Of a DNA stretch of 64,000 bases, positions 16,792 through 26,111 are shown piece after piece (positions within the stretch are counted from its first letter, which is position 1; each line of letters starts with the position of its first letter). The DNA is from Candidatus Avelusimicrobium caledoniensis (GTDB lineage Bacteria > Elusimicrobiota > Elusimicrobia > Elusimicrobiales > Elusimicrobiaceae): positions 1 to 64,000 of the forward strand of contig ONAM01000010.1 of NCBI GenBank assembly GCA_900315795.1, read 5' to 3'. Under the pieces are notes generated by a model. It did not search any database, was not told the origin of the DNA, and saw only the letters and a program-made list of their open reading frames with translations. The translations under genes and the position numbers were made by a program.

Positions 16792-18675
16792 ATGAAAAAA
16801 TATCTTAAATACGCCGCTTTAGCAATCGGAATTGGACTTTTTATTTTCTTGATGCTCCCGTTTTTAGATTTACCCGAAGGCCATAATGCAAGGCACGGGT
16901 ATACCTCCTCAAAACCGCAAATTTCTACGTCAAACCCGCTGACCGCTATTGCCCGCAAATTGTGGGCCAAACTTTCCGGCAAGCCGGTACGTTACGGGTT
17001 ATTACCAACCGACTCGCTTACGTTAGCCAAAACAGCCGACCCGTACGTTGCCCAACCGTACGAAGAAGAAGACAAGGCCATAGCCGCCGTATCCCGCACC
17101 CAACAAGACTCGGAATCGGATGCGTTACAAACTGCCCCCGATCCGGACGCCGAAAACGCCCGTTTCTTCTTGCAAGGCGACAACGGCGAGTGGGTACTCA
17201 TCCGCCAACGCGCGCCGGAAGCTTCTTTAGCCGGCATGCACGAGATTTCCATTAAAGAAGACGCCTACGACCGCTACGTTAAACAAGAACGCAACGCCCG
17301 TTTTTCACCGGCAACGCGCCCGGTCCAAACGGCCCAAGTGCCGGACTCCAAATGGGCCCGCGTATTAGCCCCGGTCAAACGCTTTTTCGGTTTTGGCGAC
17401 GAAAAACCGGCCCAAACCGGCCCGTTATTCGCAGGCGTGCCCGGTGCTGCAACGGCCCGCACAGGTTCTGTCCGCCCGCAAACAAGCAATCCGGCAGCCG
17501 GATCTGCTTATGCCACGCATACGCCCCCGGCTTCGTGGCCGCAACTAATTTCTCTTATTAACCCGGCCCAAATTATCAAAGACGCGGCCGATTTGGTAGC
17601 CGATTCCATGCAAGACAATGCAGACCGCGAAACAACCCGCCGCACCCAACAGGAAGAATATCAACACCATATCCAAAACACCTTGCAAGAAGAATTAGTC
17701 CGTTTGGCGGGCGGAGAAGAAGCTTTAGACCAAATGCCCAAAACACTCAAATGCGTGTCGGAAAAAGGCATGATACGGGAAGGAGAAGTGGACGGGTGCG
17801 ATAACAACGAATATAAAGCCGAAGAAGAAATCAAAGCCGCCAACCGCGAAACGTTCCGCCAATTAACCGGTATGGAAATGCCCCAAACCGCCCTTATCCC
17901 GGTATTAGGCGTAGCCCAGGCCTCCACCTTAGAACAAATAGACCCCACCGGTTATGACAGCACCGCAGATATGTATGCCTTTATGCTCAAACAAAGCAAC
18001 TGCCAACAAGGCGGATGTTTTTGGGTAGCCAATGCCGAACAAGCCCTGCAAGTATTACAACCCTCCATTGAAGCGGCAAACGTTTCTTTCGTGGGCGACC
18101 CGCTCGGCAAATTCCCCCAACTCAAGGCCGCTTTCGTAGAGGAAGAAATGAAGAGATACGAAGAAAAACATCCGCAAGCTACCGACGAGCAAAAACAAGA
18201 ACAGCGCAAGTTGCTGGAAATGACTACGGCCCCGCACTTGCTCTATACGCAAGAAGATATGCAAACACTGCTTGCCCAATTACAACCCGCCCCTACGGAC
18301 GGACAAAATACAACCACTCCGGACAACGAACCGGCACAAGTCACCCCCGTACTCTATTTGCCCGATGCGGCCGACGCTAAAAAGTTTGCAGACCAATACG
18401 GTTACCAAACCCCCTTCGTGTTCGGTCGCCAACAACATTTGGTGTTCTCGGAAGATAAGGGAACATCGGTGGCCACCCGTTCCGATATCGTCACACGTGA
18501 TTTGGCGGCACACGTCAATCTCATGCAAGATTTGATGACACAAACCCAGCAAGATGCCGCCGGAAAAGCGGTGCAAAATACGTTTGCTCCCGTAATACGC
18601 GACATCCAAGAACAAGCCAGCGAAGAGCTAAAACAGTTTGATTTAAACAATTCGCTGGGCTCTACCTTGAAATAA
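16792..18675 (+). CDS. Large membrane-anchored protein of unknown function
   Basis: 627 aa, not recognised. One N-terminal transmembrane segment (about 6-24, KYAALAIGIGLFIFLMLPFL) with few residues before it, so the bulk is probably periplasmic. The remainder is polar, Gln/Glu/Pro/Ala-rich, with apparent disordered stretches (about 200-250) and helical regions. Two cysteine pairs are visible, near KCVSEKGMIREGEVDGC and SNCQQGGCFW. A GTG lies directly before this ATG; AGGGA at 16781 fits the ATG better. It is monocistronic, with a terminator 16 bp downstream. No conserved catalytic motif seen. Confidence 0.72.
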   Translation: MKKYLKYAALAIGIGLFIFLMLPFLDLPEGHNARHGYTSSKPQISTSNPLTAIARKLWAKLSGKPVRYGLLPTDSLTLAKTADPYVAQPYEEEDKAIAAVSRTQQDSESDALQTAPDPDAENARFFLQGDNGEWVLIRQRAPEASLAGMHEISIKEDAYDRYVKQERNARFSPATRPVQTAQVPDSKWARVLAPVKRFFGFGDEKPAQTGPLFAGVPGAATARTGSVRPQTSNPAAGSAYATHTPPASWPQLISLINPAQIIKDAADLVADSMQDNADRETTRRTQQEEYQHHIQNTLQEELVRLAGGEEALDQMPKTLKCVSEKGMIREGEVDGCDNNEYKAEEEIKAANRETFRQLTGMEMPQTALIPVLGVAQASTLEQIDPTGYDSTADMYAFMLKQSNCQQGGCFWVANAEQALQVLQPSIEAANVSFVGDPLGKFPQLKAAFVEEEMKRYEEKHPQATDEQKQEQRKLLEMTTAPHLLYTQEDMQTLLAQLQPAPTDGQNTTTPDNEPAQVTPVLYLPDAADAKKFADQYGYQTPFVFGRQQHLVFSEDKGTSVATRSDIVTRDLAAHVNLMQDLMTQTQQDAAGKAVQNTFAPVIRDIQEQASEELKQFDLNNSLGSTLK

Positions 18676-18691
18676 AACAATGTCCCTTTTC

Positions 18692-18722
18692 AATCCCGCC
18701 ACCAAACGGCGGGATTTTTTTA
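18692..18722 (+). terminator. Terminator after 16792 gene
   Basis: 9-bp stem AATCCCGCC / GGCGGGATT, 7-nt loop and T run. Confidence 0.85.
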
Positions 18723-18758
18723 GTGGTTTAGCGGGTTTATTTTTTAACCAAAAACGGG

Positions 18759-18764
18759 TATAAT
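18759..18764 (+). promoter_or_regulatory. -10 box of six-gene envelope operon
   Basis: Perfect TATAAT about 52 nt before the ATG at 18817, which has AAAGGAG as ribosome site. No good -35 box was found. Confidence 0.5.
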
Positions 18765-18816
18765 GGGTATATAGTGTCGCACGCGCGTTACGCGTGCCTA
18801 AAAAGGAGATCCTTGT

Positions 18817-19371
18817 ATGAAAAAATTACTGGGCTTGTTGCTGCTTTCTACTTTTATTTTTGCGGCCGGTTGCCACGAGGAAAAACAATCCCCCTACAAC
18901 CGCACCCCCAACGACGATTACGAAGTCTTTTTAAGTAAACATATTTTTGCGGCTTGCCAAAACGTAAATCAACCGTACGCTTTATATTCACTGGCCAAAC
19001 TGAAAAAAACACCGTCTAATGACGACCCGCGCTATAAAGTATATTTTGTCAACGGCCCTTGCAAAGGACAAACCGTATGGACCACCCACGTCATTTTAAA
19101 AACCGCGCCCGTCGGTGCCGAAAAATTACTGACCGGCATGCTCGTTTTGCGCAACTATCACAATCCGGTTGAACCGTTTGACCAAGAACAAACCGACCGC
19201 TGGCACGTGGGTGTTGTTAGCAATACGGCCCGCACGGATAAAAATATTGTAGACCTTGTTTTTCCGCGCGACCGCAACGACTTTAACCCTGCCCGCGAAA
19301 GTATTTATCTGCACAATGTGCGTTATATCCTTTCGCCGGAAGTAAAAGACGTGCGCACATTTATCCGCTAG
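18817..19371 (+). CDS. Predicted lipoprotein, first gene of envelope operon
   Basis: 184 aa, not recognised. Lipoprotein signal with lipobox AAGC (Cys19). The mature part is a small mixed domain with three more cysteines or so and a repeated pattern of alternating hydrophobic residues suggesting beta structure (YKVYFVNGPCKGQTVWTTHV and later GMLVLRNY). It opens an operon encoding a beta-barrel, a HAMP protein, TolC, a patatin and a TPR lipoprotein. The context points to an outer-membrane or secretion role, but no function can be named. Confidence 0.75.
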   Translation: MKKLLGLLLLSTFIFAAGCHEEKQSPYNRTPNDDYEVFLSKHIFAACQNVNQPYALYSLAKLKKTPSNDDPRYKVYFVNGPCKGQTVWTTHVILKTAPVGAEKLLTGMLVLRNYHNPVEPFDQEQTDRWHVGVVSNTARTDKNIVDLVFPRDRNDFNPARESIYLHNVRYILSPEVKDVRTFIR

Positions 19372-19379
19372 GAAATACT

Positions 19380-20111
19380 ATGAAATTAAAACTGATTAGC
19401 TTGCTGAGTATTTGTTTAATAGCCCCGCTGTTTGCCACCGCCGCTGAAGGTGACCCGATTACCTTGGAAACAGCCGTTTTGGATGTGCCTACCGCCGACG
19501 TATTGGACCGTTACCAGGCCTCTTTTTTGGCCCGCGCATACGACCATGGCACACTGATGGAAACCATTGATTTCGGCGTGTATCCGCGCATCAATTTGGG
19601 GTTGTCGCTGGCGGTGCATGAACTAATCGGTTCTTCCTCATCTGTGCGGGTGCTCAATCCGGATTTCCAGGTAAAATGGAAAATTTACGACGGAAATTTA
19701 TATTTGCCGGCTATCGCCATCGGTTACGACGGCCGCCGTTACGGATACGGGTACGACAATCACCGTCACTATACTCGCACTAAAAAATATTTGGACAACC
19801 GCAAAGGCGGTTATATTACGTTCTCGCGCGAAATCATCGTGCCGGGGCTAAATGCCAGCGCGGGAGCTAATGTGTCCGATTTTGAATGGGATGAAATCTA
19901 CGGCTTTGCCGGACTTTTCTACCGGTTAACCGACCAAATCGGCACGTTCGCCGAGTGGGACAGCATCCGCAACGTCCGCGATTCGCGTTTAAATGCCGGC
20001 ATGCGGTTTTATTTACACCCGTCGTTAGCGTTGGACGGAGCCGTGCGCCGCATCGGCCGCGGCAGCGAAAGCGAACGCATTATCCAAATCCGCTACGTAA
20101 CTAATTTTTAG
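19380..20111 (+). CDS. YjbH-like outer-membrane beta-barrel protein
   Basis: 243 aa with a signal peptide (cleavage near ATAAEG). The opening DVPTADVLDRYQASFLARAYDHG followed by FGVYPRINLGLSLAV resembles the start of YjbH-type or related barrels, which begin with a description of strand-turn-strand glycine/tyrosine repeats. Alternating hydrophobic strands and a C-terminal aromatic residue (YVTNF) agree with outer-membrane insertion. YjbH proteins are tied to exopolysaccharide export, but the similarity is partial and the assignment tentative. Confidence 0.6.
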   Translation: MKLKLISLLSICLIAPLFATAAEGDPITLETAVLDVPTADVLDRYQASFLARAYDHGTLMETIDFGVYPRINLGLSLAVHELIGSSSSVRVLNPDFQVKWKIYDGNLYLPAIAIGYDGRRYGYGYDNHRHYTRTKKYLDNRKGGYITFSREIIVPGLNASAGANVSDFEWDEIYGFAGLFYRLTDQIGTFAEWDSIRNVRDSRLNAGMRFYLHPSLALDGAVRRIGRGSESERIIQIRYVTNF

Positions 20112-20119
20112 GAGAAGCT

Positions 20120-20575
20120 ATGAATACACCTACACCCGTCAAAGCTACCCGGCGCAATACAATTTTTATTAAAAAAAGTTTGCAACTGCGCTACATGGTA
20201 CTCATCATTTTGAGTGTACTGTGCGGGCTGGCGATTATGACTTTTGAACTTACCGCCACGGTAAGCGAACTGTTTGACACGCACCCGGTGCTCATGCAAC
20301 CTATCTACGACGAATTTTTCCACATCGCCGCCAGTTTCTTTTATAAAATTATGATTTACTTGTTATTTGTTGTGGTGATTTCGGCGTTTTTATCCCACAA
20401 AATGGCCGGCCCGGTGTACCGCTTTGAACAGGTATGCAAGGCAATTGCCAAGGGAGATTTTTCCCAACGGGTACACTTGCGCCAAGGCGACCAGTTTGTG
20501 GAATTACAAGACGATTTTAACGCCATGATGGACCGCGTAGAAGAAGAAATCAATAAAAATAAAAAAGAATCCTAA
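20120..20575 (+). CDS. Stand-alone HAMP domain membrane protein
   Basis: 151 aa. Two transmembrane helices (about 28-48 and 73-93) with a short periplasmic loop between, then a single HAMP domain about 95-145 with the expected KMAGPVYRFEQVCKAIAKGDFSQRV and DDFNAMMDRVEEEI. There is no output domain: no kinase, cyclase or methyl-accepting region follows. It may act as an adaptor that transmits a conformational signal to another protein or regulate the co-encoded TolC system (inference). Its stop overlaps the tolC-like start by one base. Confidence 0.82.
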   Translation: MNTPTPVKATRRNTIFIKKSLQLRYMVLIILSVLCGLAIMTFELTATVSELFDTHPVLMQPIYDEFFHIAASFFYKIMIYLLFVVVISAFLSHKMAGPVYRFEQVCKAIAKGDFSQRVHLRQGDQFVELQDDFNAMMDRVEEEINKNKKES

Positions 20576-21876
20576 TGAAAAAACTCTGTCTTTTTTTACT
20601 GCTTGTGGGCGTATGCACCGCCCCGCTTCACGCCCAAAAGGAATATGGGCTTAAATTCTCCAGCTTGATTAACGATAATCTATCGCTGGAAAACGCCATC
20701 CGTTTAGGATTGGAAAACAATTCGGACTTTTTAACCGCCCGCCAGGAAATTTCCATCGCCGAGCAAAAAGTAAACGAAGCCAAATTTCTGTTCTTGCCGC
20801 AATTTGCCTTACAAGGCACAGCCACCTGGTATGATTTAGATTACCCCATGGTCCTTTCGGACTCGGTAGCCAACCGCTTTTTGCCCGGACAAGTTTCATC
20901 GGATAAACACGATCAATTTTTCGGGGTCGGTGTTACGGCTACGCAATACCTCTATTCCGGCGGACGTATCCGCAATACACTCAAAATCGCCCGCGCCAAT
21001 TTAAAACAAGCCCAAAGCCGCTACGAAGCCGTCAAAAATGCCACCGTACGCGATATCAAAACATCCTTTTATAATTTGCTTTTTGCCCAACACTATGAGC
21101 AACTCATGCAAGAATTAACGGACAAAGCCCTTGCGTGGAACACCCGTCCGTCCGGCGATACGTGGACGCAATTGCGGGTGCAAAGCTTGCTCGCCCAGTT
21201 ACAAACAGCCCAGCATGAAGCTACCCGCCGCTTGGCGCAAGCCCGCCGGGCTATGCTAGTTAGCTTAAATAAAGAAGCCAATGCCGATTTTTCCATTACC
21301 GGCGATTTTTCCCCCGTACACTTGGATGCGGATTTAGCCCAACTTAATCTGCGGGCCATGGAATATCGCCCCGAATTAAAAACAGCCATTTATGCATTGG
21401 AGTTAGATTCCCTTTCTCTGGACCTGGCTCTTTCCAAACGCTACCCCGATATCCTGTTAAATGCCACGTACGAACAACTCGGCACCGATTCGTTAGAAGA
21501 TACCAACAAGCAAGTATCACTAGCCGTCCGCTTACCTTTGCCGTATAATTTTTCGGCGCAAATTGCCCAAAAGAAAGCCGAACAACAAAAAAGCACGTTA
21601 CGCCGCGCCCGGATTGAGGACGCTATCCGCGTAGAAGTGGCACACAGTTTTGAGGAAATGCGCTTTTGGCAAGACGAAGTATTATTGCGCCAAGACAGTT
21701 TCAACCAATTAACTACTCTATTTAAAAAAGCCCAGCAAAGCGGCGTCAAACAAGGTATCGTCCCCTTAGAAGCTTTAAATGCGTATGCTAAAACGGCGTA
21801 TAATTATCTGGATGCCATACGCCAAAACCAACTTGCTAAAGCCCAACTGGAGTGGGCGGTGGGACAGGACCTATAA
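20575..21876 (+). CDS. TolC family outer-membrane factor
   Basis: 433 aa with a signal peptide ending near LHAQ. Two repeats of the outer-membrane efflux protein domain with long coiled-coil helices (about 45-200 and 240-425), starting LSLENAIRLGLENNSDFLTARQEI. TolC trimers form outer-membrane/periplasmic tunnels for drug efflux or type I secretion. No inner-membrane pump or membrane-fusion protein is encoded beside it, so the partner must lie elsewhere or this is an unusual system. Coupled to both neighbours by one-base overlaps. Confidence 0.9.
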   Translation: MKKLCLFLLLVGVCTAPLHAQKEYGLKFSSLINDNLSLENAIRLGLENNSDFLTARQEISIAEQKVNEAKFLFLPQFALQGTATWYDLDYPMVLSDSVANRFLPGQVSSDKHDQFFGVGVTATQYLYSGGRIRNTLKIARANLKQAQSRYEAVKNATVRDIKTSFYNLLFAQHYEQLMQELTDKALAWNTRPSGDTWTQLRVQSLLAQLQTAQHEATRRLAQARRAMLVSLNKEANADFSITGDFSPVHLDADLAQLNLRAMEYRPELKTAIYALELDSLSLDLALSKRYPDILLNATYEQLGTDSLEDTNKQVSLAVRLPLPYNFSAQIAQKKAEQQKSTLRRARIEDAIRVEVAHSFEEMRFWQDEVLLRQDSFNQLTTLFKKAQQSGVKQGIVPLEALNAYAKTAYNYLDAIRQNQLAKAQLEWAVGQDL

Positions 21877-22835
21877 TGACCAATATGCTACGCCGCGTGG
21901 TACTGTTTACATTAGCCGCGCTGGTATCCGCGCCGTCGTTTGCGCTGTCCGAACGGACAGACGACGATGTTTTGCGTAATTTTTTATGGCAAGAATTTAT
22001 TGAACAACCCGCGGGTAAGCGGCCTAAAATCGGGGTGGCTTTATCGGCAGGCGGCGTACGCGGGTTTGCGCACGTCGGCACGCTAGAGGCCTTAACCAAC
22101 GCCGGCGTGCCGATAGACATGATCTCCGGCACTTCTATGGGTGCGGTCGTCGGTTCCTTATATGCCAGCGGCTTACCGCCCGAGAAACTGTGGGAAATCA
22201 GCTCCCACCTGACTATGCAAACCATTACCCCCGATTTTAACGTCATGGGGCTGTGGCGGTTTTTATTTGCTAAAAAATTACCTTCTTCTGCCAATATGGC
22301 TAATTTTGTGCAAAAGCAAGTAGGCGATATCCAATTTGAAGATTTAAAAATTCCGTTTACCTGCGCAGCCATGGATATCAAAACCGGCGAGCGCATTATG
22401 TTTGACTCCGGCCCGCTAGCTATTGCCGTGCGTGCCAGTATGAATTTACCCGGCGTATTTGAACCCGTGCCATACCGCCACCGGTTACTGGTGGACGGCG
22501 CGGTGGTAGATTACTTACCCGTTGAATCGGTACGTAAAATGGGGGCTGATTATATTATTGCCTCTGTTACGCCGCCGGACTTTTTTTCCACCACGCCCAA
22601 AACCGTAGCAGCGTATTTACTGCGGGTAGGCGATGTGCGCGGCGCAGCTATGATTGAAGAAGCCGCCCAAAAAGCCAATTTCGTATTAACCAACCGCGTG
22701 TTAGATGTGGGCACGTTGGAACTCAATAAATTGCACAAAGCCGGCGAAGTGGGTATTGTAGAAGCCCACCAACACTTAGAGGAATTGCAAGAATCTATCT
22801 TGCTTTTTGCGTTAAATGATTTGCTTAAACCGTAA
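21876..22835 (+). CDS. Patatin-like phospholipase
   Basis: 319 aa with a signal peptide (about 1-23). The patatin catalytic set is complete: oxyanion motif AGGVRGFAHVG, nucleophile in GTSMG, and Asp in VDGAVVDYLP. Serine hydrolase of the bacterial patatin (RssA/YlbK-like) group, probably a lysophospholipase or acyl hydrolase. The signal peptide places it in the periplasm or outer membrane. The longer frame from 21852 starts inside tolC; ATG at 21876 overlaps the tolC stop by one base. It overlaps the next gene by 20 bp. Confidence 0.9.
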   Translation: MTNMLRRVVLFTLAALVSAPSFALSERTDDDVLRNFLWQEFIEQPAGKRPKIGVALSAGGVRGFAHVGTLEALTNAGVPIDMISGTSMGAVVGSLYASGLPPEKLWEISSHLTMQTITPDFNVMGLWRFLFAKKLPSSANMANFVQKQVGDIQFEDLKIPFTCAAMDIKTGERIMFDSGPLAIAVRASMNLPGVFEPVPYRHRLLVDGAVVDYLPVESVRKMGADYIIASVTPPDFFSTTPKTVAAYLLRVGDVRGAAMIEEAAQKANFVLTNRVLDVGTLELNKLHKAGEVGIVEAHQHLEELQESILLFALNDLLKP

Positions 22836-23790
22836 AACTATCTTTTTAAGTTGCGTAATATGGCTGACGGGTTGCTCGGCGGGTTTTTTGGGGCTCGCCC
22901 CGCTAAATGACCGCAAAGAATACGTCCAAGCACGCGATGCATACGCCGACGGGAATTATCAAGCGGCTATTTCGCAACTGACCGATTACATTTATAAAAC
23001 TAAAAACGTAGCACGCCGCGAAGCCCGTGCCTACCGCTTGTTGGGCCGCAGTTATGAACAAATTGAAAAGCCGGAACGTGCATTAGAAATTTACTCGGAA
23101 GCGTTAGAATTTCACCCAAAAAATGTACCGTTACTGTTAGAAGCCGGACGGCTATATCAAGAAAATGGCTTAACAACCCGCTCTATTGAAATGTACGAAC
23201 GGGCCTTGACCGAAGAACCTAACAATACAGAGGCATTGGCCGGGCAAGCCGTCAACTACACCACGCTTGGGTTTTATTCTAAAGCGCGCCGGTTCTACAA
23301 TGATTTTTTTGCGCTGTCCGGCGCAGTATCTCCGCTTTACCGGGCACGGTACGCAAGCACTTTCTTGCGCGAACGCAACTATGAGCAGGCATTTATTCAC
23401 ATTACACTTGCCTTAGAACAAGACCCCACCAACGCCGATTTTTGGCGCATCAGTGCCGAAGCACGCCGCGGTATGCACCAATTACCGCAGGCACTGGCGG
23501 ACTTAAAGACAGCTATTTTGCTCGCCCCCGAGCGCACCGATTTCCTTACGCAAAAGGCCTTGTGGCTCTACGAAGCCGGCCGGTATCAAGCTTCGCTACA
23601 AATTATCCAAAAAATTTTAAATCGCCAGCCGGGTAACGCTTTAGCGCAGTTAGTGCAAGCACTCAACTGGCAAAAACAAGGCAAAACTGCTGCGGCTAAA
23701 AAACAATTTGCACAAATCGCGCACGAACTGCAAACGCAACCCAACTCGTTTGTCGGTCAAGTAGCCAAACAACTGGCCCAAGAAAAATAA
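22816..23790 (+). CDS. TPR repeat lipoprotein
   Basis: 324 aa. Lipoprotein signal with lipobox LTGC near residue 19-20, followed by about seven tetratricopeptide repeats (for example YRLLGRSYEQIEKPERALEIYSEALEFHP and LLLEAGRLYQENGLTTRSIEMYERALTEEP). TPRs are protein-docking scaffolds. As the last gene of the operon with a barrel, TolC and a patatin, it may assemble an envelope complex (inference). It starts within the patatin gene. No catalytic motif. Confidence 0.87.
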   Translation: MICLNRKTIFLSCVIWLTGCSAGFLGLAPLNDRKEYVQARDAYADGNYQAAISQLTDYIYKTKNVARREARAYRLLGRSYEQIEKPERALEIYSEALEFHPKNVPLLLEAGRLYQENGLTTRSIEMYERALTEEPNNTEALAGQAVNYTTLGFYSKARRFYNDFFALSGAVSPLYRARYASTFLRERNYEQAFIHITLALEQDPTNADFWRISAEARRGMHQLPQALADLKTAILLAPERTDFLTQKALWLYEAGRYQASLQIIQKILNRQPGNALAQLVQALNWQKQGKTAAAKKQFAQIAHELQTQPNSFVGQVAKQLAQEK

Positions 23791-23824
23791 CCGCCTCTAA
23801 CGACCCGCTTTACAAAACCTCCAA

Positions 23825-23860
23825 AAAACGCACCTAACACATGGTTGGGTGCGTTTTTAT
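23825..23860. terminator. Bidirectional terminator
   Basis: AAACGCACC paired with GGTGCGTTT around a 13-nt loop that can extend the stem, with A and T runs outside. It serves the convergent genes ending at 23790 and 23879. Confidence 0.8.
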
Positions 23861-23878
23861 AATAAACAAGTATGCTTT

Positions 23879-26104
23879 TTATTCTTCGCTAGGGGCGGGG
23901 GTGAGCAGTTTTTCAAATTCCTCTACCGGAACCGGACGCGAGAAGTAATACCCTTGCGCTAAATCACATCCGATACGGCGCAGGAACTCGGCTTGTTCGG
24001 CGGTTTCCACTCCTTCGGCCACCACTTTAGCGTCAATGGCTTTAATCATTTCCACGGCCCCTTGGACCACCTTGCGCGCGGTGGGGTTTTGTTCGCAACC
24101 GCTGACAAATTCTTTATCCAGTTTGATCGTATCAAAACGTAAGTTTTTAAGCACGTTAAGTGACGAATAACCCGAGCCGAAATCATCCATCGCCACCGAG
24201 AATCCTTTATTATGCAGCCCGCGTACGACGTTTTGGGCCAGCTCGTGGTTATTTAAAATAACGCTTTCGGTCAACTCTACTTCAATCAAGCGGTGCGGCA
24301 CATCGTACTCGTCCACAATGCGGGTCATCTGCGGGATATAGCGCGAATCGTTTAAGTGCAAGCGCGAAAAATTGACCGCTATGGGCACTTGTTGTTTGCC
24401 GTCGCTACGCCATTTAGCCAAGAACTTAACGGCTTGCTCCAAGATAAACATATCCAGTTTTAAAATAAATCCGTTACGCTCAAAAAGCGGGATAAAATCG
24501 TCGGGGCGGATAAGTCCGCGATCTGCCTGATTCCATCGCACCAGGGCCTCGGCCCCTTCCATTTTGCCGGTTTGGAAATTAAATTTAGGTTGTAACATCA
24601 GCGCAAACGAGCCGTCCGCAAGGGCCTGTTCCATAATACTTTCCAGTTGCCGCTCCTGCAACAAACGGTGGCGGTCTTTTTCGTCGTAAAACCGGATAGA
24701 TTCTTTGGAAGAATTTTTAGCATTTTCTAACGCAAAACGGGCCCGGTCCAACGCAATATAAAACGGCACATTTTCTTCCACTTCATACACACCGAACACA
24801 CCGTCCACCATCACACATGAATCAATCGCCGTGCAATCGCGGCGGATCAGCGTTAATAAATCCATCAGCCGCGCACGCAATTCACGCCGGTCGGTGAACG
24901 ACAACAAAAGCACAAAGTTATCGGCAAAGTTGCGGCAAATAAATTCGTTTGTACGTAAGTTTTCCTTAAACAAATTGGCCGCACGCTGTAACACTAAATT
25001 GCCTTGCTCGTAACCCAACATATCATTGATGGCTTTAAATTTCAAAATGTCAAAAATAACCAACGCCGCTTGCCCGTTTAACGCGCGCAAACGCTTGTGA
25101 AACTGTAACGTCATCCTGTTTAAATTATCCGTTCCCGTCAGCGAATCCACAAAGGCGGTTTTAAATAATTGCCGGTTGCTGTACATGCGCAAGAATAATA
25201 CGTACAACCCCAACATCCCAAACAGTACAAATAAAACCACAAACAAACCCAGCGAGGCCCACGTAACCTGTTGGGCTTGTGCTTGAATAGAATCTATGGG
25301 TAAAATCGTGAGCAAATACCAATCGTTTACGGTCATGGCAATACCGTGCAACAAGCGGTATTGTCCGTCTAATTGGTAACGCACAAAGGTATCTTCTCCG
25401 GCTTGGATCTGGTCGCGCAAGGTTTGAAAGTTTTTGCCTTTTGGAAACTTTGCTTTGGCAAGTATGTCAAATACATTGTCGGCCTGAAAGGGCCACCCGG
25501 CGGCTTGCACTTGTCCGTCGCGGGAAATCACAATAGCCAACCCGTTTTCCCCCAGCGAAGAAAGGGTGAGTAGCGCGCGGTAACGCTCCGTAGGAATGAG
25601 CGCAAACAACGCACCGACGGGCTCCATACCGTTGTGCAACGAAGCAGCCTGCACAAATACCGGGCGTTTGCTGATAGAATCAATCTGCCGGGAAGATGTA
25701 AAGGTATCTTTTTCCAACGTAGTAAGTAAGGTGCTTTGTTGCCAACCGGCGTCCAGTTTATCGGGCCGGGCCAGCAACGCCGAACCGTGCAACGGAATAA
25801 TACCTAAATTTTCAAACTCGTTGTATTTGACTTGCAGATGTAAGAAGCGTTCCAATTTACGCGGGCTGTCCCACGGATAATTGGTCTGCGCCGTAATGGC
25901 AATCGTATCCACAATGCGTTGGTCGGCTTCAAGGGCGCGGGTAAAACTTTCGGCGGTTTCTCCGGCGGCCGCCATGATGTTGGCCACTTCGTCTTCTTCC
26001 AACAGGTTACTTACGTAATGCCCGTAGAACGTCACCCCGGCCGTCAAGCCGGCAATCACTACTAAAAACAAGGCAACCAGTCCTACCCGCGAAATACGTT
26101 TCAT
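23879..26104 (-). CDS. Sensor cyclic di-GMP phosphodiesterase (dCache-GGDEF-EAL)
   Basis: 741 aa inner-membrane protein. TM1 about 6-28, a periplasmic dCache-like sensor about 35-275, TM2 about 278-305, a GGDEF domain about 310-480 and an EAL domain about 485-735. The GGDEF signature has decayed to FADNF (about 392-397), so cyclase activity is unlikely. The EAL domain keeps EALVRW (about 518), NFSRLHLND, ELTESVI, DDFGSGYSSL, KLDKEFV and VAEGVET, so it probably hydrolyses cyclic di-GMP. It opposes the cyclase encoded at 6180-7109. It ends an operon with the upstream unknown gene. Confidence 0.92.
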   Translation of the reverse strand: MKRISRVGLVALFLVVIAGLTAGVTFYGHYVSNLLEEDEVANIMAAAGETAESFTRALEADQRIVDTIAITAQTNYPWDSPRKLERFLHLQVKYNEFENLGIIPLHGSALLARPDKLDAGWQQSTLLTTLEKDTFTSSRQIDSISKRPVFVQAASLHNGMEPVGALFALIPTERYRALLTLSSLGENGLAIVISRDGQVQAAGWPFQADNVFDILAKAKFPKGKNFQTLRDQIQAGEDTFVRYQLDGQYRLLHGIAMTVNDWYLLTILPIDSIQAQAQQVTWASLGLFVVLFVLFGMLGLYVLFLRMYSNRQLFKTAFVDSLTGTDNLNRMTLQFHKRLRALNGQAALVIFDILKFKAINDMLGYEQGNLVLQRAANLFKENLRTNEFICRNFADNFVLLLSFTDRRELRARLMDLLTLIRRDCTAIDSCVMVDGVFGVYEVEENVPFYIALDRARFALENAKNSSKESIRFYDEKDRHRLLQERQLESIMEQALADGSFALMLQPKFNFQTGKMEGAEALVRWNQADRGLIRPDDFIPLFERNGFILKLDMFILEQAVKFLAKWRSDGKQQVPIAVNFSRLHLNDSRYIPQMTRIVDEYDVPHRLIEVELTESVILNNHELAQNVVRGLHNKGFSVAMDDFGSGYSSLNVLKNLRFDTIKLDKEFVSGCEQNPTARKVVQGAVEMIKAIDAKVVAEGVETAEQAEFLRRIGCDLAQGYYFSRPVPVEEFEKLLTPAPSEE

Positions 26105-26111
26105 GATATCC

